Below are positions 60,610-64,000 of a DNA stretch of 64,000 nt, piece after piece (position 1 is the first letter of the stretch; every line of letters starts with the position of its first letter). The stretch comes from Brevibacterium casei CIP 102111 (GTDB taxonomy: Bacteria; Actinomycetota; Actinomycetes; Actinomycetales; Brevibacteriaceae): NCBI RefSeq assembly GCF_900169275.1, contig NZ_FXZC01000004.1, positions 186,001 to 250,000 of the forward strand, read 5' to 3'. A program made the position numbers and the translations under genes. The notes below the pieces were generated by a model. It was not told the origin of the DNA, ran no database searches, and saw nothing but the letters and a program-made list of their open reading frames with translations.

Positions 60610-61899
60610 ATGAGCGACGTCGTCTCCCTGCTCGGGCAGATCGAGGACACCGGACGTGACCCGCGAGGGCCGGGCTACCAGCGGCCGGGCTTCTCGACGA
60701 CGGAACGCGATCTGCGCGACTGGTTCCTCGCCGAGGCGAACCGGCGCGGACTCGACACCGAGATCGACGCCAACGGCATCACGTGGGCATGGGCGCACAC
60801 GCCCAACGCGACGACCGGCGACGACCCGGCGGCGGGAGGCGACTCGACGGCGGGGCGGACGAATGCCGTCGTCACCGGATCCCACCTCGACTCCGTTCCC
60901 GGCGGCGGTGCCTTCGACGGCCCCCTCGGGGTCGCCTCGGCGCTCGCGGCCTTCGACGACCTCCGGGACTCGGGCGTTCTCGAGCGCGCCACCCGGCCGC
61001 TCGCGCTCGCCGTCTTCCCCGAGGAGGAGGGTTCGCGCTTCGGTGTCGCCTGCCTGGGGTCGCGGCTCATCACCGGGGCGATCGACGCCGACCGCGCGCT
61101 CGGGCTCACCGACGCGAACGGGGACACGTTCGCCGACGTCGCCCGCGGCTACGGGCTCGACCCTGAGCGCATCGGCACCGACCCCGCTCGCCTGCAGAGC
61201 ATCGGCTCGTTCATCGAACTCCACGTCGAGCAGGGCATCGGGCTGGCGGGCACTGATCAGGCTGTGGCCATCGGCTCCTCCATCATCGGACACGGACGCT
61301 GGCATCTCGCGTTCGCCGGTCAGGGCAATCACGCGGGAACGACTCCGATGAGCCACCGCGCCGATCCGGTGGTGGCCGCATCGCGAGTGATCGGCGATAT
61401 CCCGACCCTAGCGGCCGCCACTGACGCGAAGGCCGTCGCCACCGTCGGGCGCACCCTCATCCACCCGGGCGGGACGAACGTCATCGCCTCGGCCATGAGC
61501 TTCTGGCTCGACATCCGGCACGAGTCCGATGCCGTCGTCGAGCAGGTCCTTGCTGCGATCACCGCCCGTGCCCAGGAGCATGCCGCCGACACCGGGGTGA
61601 GCGTCACCGTCTCCCAGGAGTCGTATTCGCCGACGACGCGCTTCACCGCCGAGCTCAACGACCGTCTGCGCGCGGTGCTGCCGGAATCGCCGATGCTGCC
61701 CTCGGGTGCCGGTCATGACGCGGGGATCCTCGCTGCCCATGTGCCCTCGGCGATGCTCTACGTCCGCAACCCCACCGGCGTCTCCCATGCGCCGGAGGAG
61801 GCCTGCGAGGACGACGATGCGCGCGCCGGAGTCTCCGCGCTCGTCGCCGTGCTCGAGAGCGAGCTCGTCGGACCACAGGCGACAGGAGGCACGCGATGA
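60610..61899 (+). CDS. M20 amidohydrolase (allantoate-amidohydrolase-like), probable N-formylglutamate hydrolase
   Basis: A 429-residue zinc amidohydrolase of the AllC/HyuC type. TGSHLDSVPGGGAFDGPLGV supplies the His-Asp metal site, VFPEEEGSRFG the Glu pair, ELHVEQGIGL another ligand, and AGQGNHAGTTPMSHRADPV the dimer interface typical of allantoate amidohydrolases. It lies between hutH and hutF, one base after the hutH stop, and overlaps hutF by ATGA. HutF yields N-formylglutamate, and no HutG gene is present, so this enzyme most likely removes the formyl group. That role is inferred from its place. Confidence 0.9.
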   Translation: MSDVVSLLGQIEDTGRDPRGPGYQRPGFSTTERDLRDWFLAEANRRGLDTEIDANGITWAWAHTPNATTGDDPAAGGDSTAGRTNAVVTGSHLDSVPGGGAFDGPLGVASALAAFDDLRDSGVLERATRPLALAVFPEEEGSRFGVACLGSRLITGAIDADRALGLTDANGDTFADVARGYGLDPERIGTDPARLQSIGSFIELHVEQGIGLAGTDQAVAIGSSIIGHGRWHLAFAGQGNHAGTTPMSHRADPVVAASRVIGDIPTLAAATDAKAVATVGRTLIHPGGTNVIASAMSFWLDIRHESDAVVEQVLAAITARAQEHAADTGVSVTVSQESYSPTTRFTAELNDRLRAVLPESPMLPSGAGHDAGILAAHVPSAMLYVRNPTGVSHAPEEACEDDDARAGVSALVAVLESELVGPQATGGTR

Positions 61900-63293
61900 C
61901 CCGCTTCTGGTGCGAATCCGCATGGCTCGACGGGGCGGTCACCAGCGGCGTCCTCCTCACCGCCGATGAGACCGGCACGCTCACCTCGGTCGACACAGGG
62001 GTCGCGGAGGCGCCCGCCGATGCCGAGGTCATTCGCGGTCTCACCCTGCCCGGAGGGGTCAACGCCCACTCGCACGCTTTCCATCGCATCCTGCGCGGAC
62101 GCACCCACGGCGACGGCGGCACCTTCTGGACGTGGCGCGAGGTCATGTATTCCGTGGCCGGGCGCCTGAGCCCGGAGAGCTACGAGACCGTCGCCCGCGC
62201 CGTCTTCGCGGAGATGCTCGCCGGCGGCTACACCTCGGTGGGTGAATTCCACTACGTCCACCATGCCCCGGACGGGACCCCCTACCCTGAGGCCCACGCG
62301 ATGGAGCGGGCGCTGGCACGGGCGGCCGCCTCGGCGGGGATCCGGATCCGCCTCCTCGACACGTGCTACCTCACCGGCGGCATCGGCACCGAACTCTCCG
62401 ACGAGCAGGCCCGCTTCGGCGACGGCACGATCGAGGACTACCTCGACCGGCACGCCCGCCTCGCATCGGACTTCGCGGCGGAGTTCCCCGTCGACGCCGC
62501 GGGCAACAGCTTCGTCACCGTCGGGGCCGCGATCCACTCGGTGCGGGCGGTGCCCGCCTCCGACCTGCCGCGGTTCGCCGAGATCACCGGACCCCTCCAC
62601 GTCCACCTCTCGGAGCAACCGGCGGAGAACGAGGCCTCGATCGCCGCCTACGGGACGACGCCGACCCAGGTGCTCGCCCGGGCCGGAGTCGTCACGGAGC
62701 GGCTCTCCCCGGTCCATGCCACACACCTGACCGATGCGGACATCGCGACGCTCGGGGAGGGTGCGACGACGATCGTCATGTGCCCGTGCACGGAGGCCGA
62801 CCTCGCCGACGGCATCGGTCCGGCCCGCGAACTCGCCGAGGCGGGAGCGACGATCGCCCTCGGCTCCGACCAGCACGTCGTCCTCGATGCGCTGCGCGAG
62901 ACCCAGGGGCTCGAGGCCGGTGAGCGTCTGCGCAGCGGTGAGCGCGGTCGCTTCTCCCCGGCCGAGCTCATCGACGCGCTCACCCTCGGCGGTGCACGCA
63001 GCCTCGATCTGCCCGTCGGCGAGCTCACGGTCGGGAAGGCGTGTGACTTCATCGCCGTGCGCACCGACAGCATGCGCACCTTCGGCTCGCTCGGCGAGCA
63101 GGTCGTGCTCAGTGCGACCGCAACCGACATCCACATGACCGTGAGCGGGGGAGTCGTGCGCGTCCGCGACGGCGTCCACACCGCGCTCGGGCCGATTCCC
63201 GGGCTCTACGCCGAGGCGTTCGCCGCCTTGGGCATGGCCCCGGGGACCCCGGCGTCCGCCCTGTCCGCAGCCGACGCCTCGGCGGCGAGCTGA
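61896..63293 (+). CDS. hutF: Formimidoylglutamate deiminase
   Basis: A 465-residue amidohydrolase of the HutF family that deiminates N-formimino-L-glutamate to N-formyl-L-glutamate and ammonia. The metal HxH is in LPGGVNAHSHAFHRILRGR, with GGYTSVGEFHYVHH, LHVHLSEQPAEN and SPVHATHLTDADI giving the other ligands, and LGSDQHVVLDAL the final Asp. The start overlaps the M20 stop as ATGA. Its presence shows the cell uses the five-step histidine route rather than direct formiminoglutamase (HutG1). The last 40 residues are Ala-rich. Confidence 0.95.
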   Translation: MTRFWCESAWLDGAVTSGVLLTADETGTLTSVDTGVAEAPADAEVIRGLTLPGGVNAHSHAFHRILRGRTHGDGGTFWTWREVMYSVAGRLSPESYETVARAVFAEMLAGGYTSVGEFHYVHHAPDGTPYPEAHAMERALARAAASAGIRIRLLDTCYLTGGIGTELSDEQARFGDGTIEDYLDRHARLASDFAAEFPVDAAGNSFVTVGAAIHSVRAVPASDLPRFAEITGPLHVHLSEQPAENEASIAAYGTTPTQVLARAGVVTERLSPVHATHLTDADIATLGEGATTIVMCPCTEADLADGIGPARELAEAGATIALGSDQHVVLDALRETQGLEAGERLRSGERGRFSPAELIDALTLGGARSLDLPVGELTVGKACDFIAVRTDSMRTFGSLGEQVVLSATATDIHMTVSGGVVRVRDGVHTALGPIPGLYAEAFAALGMAPGTPASALSAADASAAS

Positions 63294-63296
63294 GGT

Positions 63297-64000
63297 ATGG
63301 CGGAGGTCCCTGCATTGCGACGGTCGGTGGCGATCCTCAGGCACTTGGCCTCATCGAACCGCGCGATCTCCGCGGGCGCGCTCGTCCGTGCCCTCGAGAT
63401 CCCGCGCTCGAGCGTCTACGAGCTCCTCTCCGTGCTCGAGGAGCTCGGGCTCGTCGTGCGCACCGAACCGGGGTATGTGCTTGGTCCCGGAGTCCACGAG
63501 CTCGGCAGCTCGTACCTGCGGACCAACCCGCTGCAGCGCCTCGCGCAGCCGGTCGTCCGCCAGCTCGCCGAGGACACCTCGGCGACCGCGCAGCTGGCGA
63601 TCATCCGCGGATGGGAGACCGTCTACGTCCTCAAGGAGCAGTCGCTGCGGTCCGTCGCCGTCGTCACCGCGACCGGCGTGCGGATGCCGAGCTACCTCAC
63701 GGCGACCGGGCGGGCGATCCTCGCGCAGCTGCCGAAGTCCGAGGTGCTCGCGATGTTCCAGTCCGAGTCGTCGTTCGTCACCCGCACCGGGGTCGGGCCG
63801 GGTTCGTTCAGACAGCTGAGCGCTCTGCTCGCCCAGACCAGGCGGGCCGGGTGGGCGATCGAGCACGGTGAGGTGACGCCGGGGATCTCGACGCTCGCCG
63901 CTCCGGTCTACGACGTCCTCTCCCGTCCGATCGCCGCGATCGGGCTCTCCGTCGCCGACCCTGCGGTCGGTGCTCAGGCCGGCACCGAGGCGGGGGCCGG
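63297..64000 (+). CDS. IclR-family regulator, 3' end cut by the window
   Basis: The frame from the ATG at 63297 is open to the window end (234 codons). The winged helix reads LRRSVAILRHLASSNRAIS, then GALVRALEIPRSSVYELLSVLEELG with the wing VRTEPGYVLGPGVHELG. The C-terminal effector domain follows (LAEDTSATAQLAIIRGWETVYV, SYLTATGRAILAQLP, GEVTPGISTLAAPVYDV) and is nearly complete. It begins 3 bp after hutF, so it is probably the hut regulator; IclR-type HutR proteins are known from corynebacteria. A perfect palindrome upstream of hutU is a candidate target. Confidence 0.92.
   Translation, partial: MAEVPALRRSVAILRHLASSNRAISAGALVRALEIPRSSVYELLSVLEELGLVVRTEPGYVLGPGVHELGSSYLRTNPLQRLAQPVVRQLAEDTSATAQLAIIRGWETVYVLKEQSLRSVAVVTATGVRMPSYLTATGRAILAQLPKSEVLAMFQSESSFVTRTGVGPGSFRQLSALLAQTRRAGWAIEHGEVTPGISTLAAPVYDVLSRPIAAIGLSVADPAVGAQAGTEAGA

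Noticed and set aside
58782-60650. 622-codon open frame on the - strand
   Set aside because: It is the mirror of hutH; the product is Gly/Val/Asp/His-rich with no family pattern.

Overview
This is a 64 kb stretch of a high-GC actinobacterial chromosome. GC-rich third codon positions, leaderless-looking starts behind TANNNT boxes, many ATGA stop/start overlaps and an actinobacterial-style hut cluster all fit that phylum. Brevibacterium or a close relative in the Micrococcales is my best guess, but that is inference from gene content. Most of the window is catabolic gene clusters, each beside its own regulator, with a short lower-GC island in the middle that looks acquired.

Layout. 1-3.3 kb: a leftward GntR / triosephosphate-isomerase-like / RpiB / DhaK-DhaL cluster that matches the known tetrulose-phosphate route for erythrulose and tetritol use, with a 12-bp palindrome at its promoter. 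3.5-5.9 kb: a Met/His-rich membrane protein and a PepSY membrane protein, probably metal related. 6-12.3 kb: MarR regulator, glutaminase with STAS domain, pirin, GNAT-like protein, AhpD-like protein, rifampin ADP-ribosyltransferase (Arr) and an Nramp-like transporter. 12.4-17.1 kb: a lower-GC accessory island with a gene split by an in-frame TGA, a NUDIX gene coupled to an HNH endonuclease gene broken by an in-frame TAA, an sce7726-family nuclease-like protein and a beta-family protein. This is the best candidate for a poorly described (phage defence) system.

17.1-28.5 kb: DUF2891 protein and a LysR-controlled regulon in two leftward units, RidA-DUF1028-M20-MFS-ALDH and class III aminotransferase-NCS1 permease. 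Both promoters carry the same two-part LysR-like element with identical spacing, and a 73-bp hairpin repeat occurs twice inside the first unit. 28.7-32.6 kb: flavin monooxygenase, aspartase and a CDF transporter. 32.6-38.4 kb: SNF2 helicase, a LuxR regulator and an acyl-CoA synthetase. 38.4-40.5 kb: small genes, including a truncated paralogue, a homing-endonuclease-repeat protein and two stress proteins (GlsB/YeaQ type and CsbD).

40.7-52.7 kb: an aminotransferase, a FAD amine oxidase with a divergent cupin, then a TetR-controlled unit of APC permease, dimethylformamidase-large-subunit-like hydrolase and cupin, followed by another aminotransferase, a P-loop kinase, an amidase and a DUF1345 membrane protein. 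53-64 kb: zinc alcohol dehydrogenase and a full histidine utilisation cluster (hutU, hutI, YjiH-type transporter, hutH, M20 amidohydrolase, hutF) followed by an IclR regulator that runs off the window. The hut set implies histidine to urocanate to imidazolonepropionate to formiminoglutamate to N-formylglutamate, with the M20 enzyme the likely replacement for HutG.
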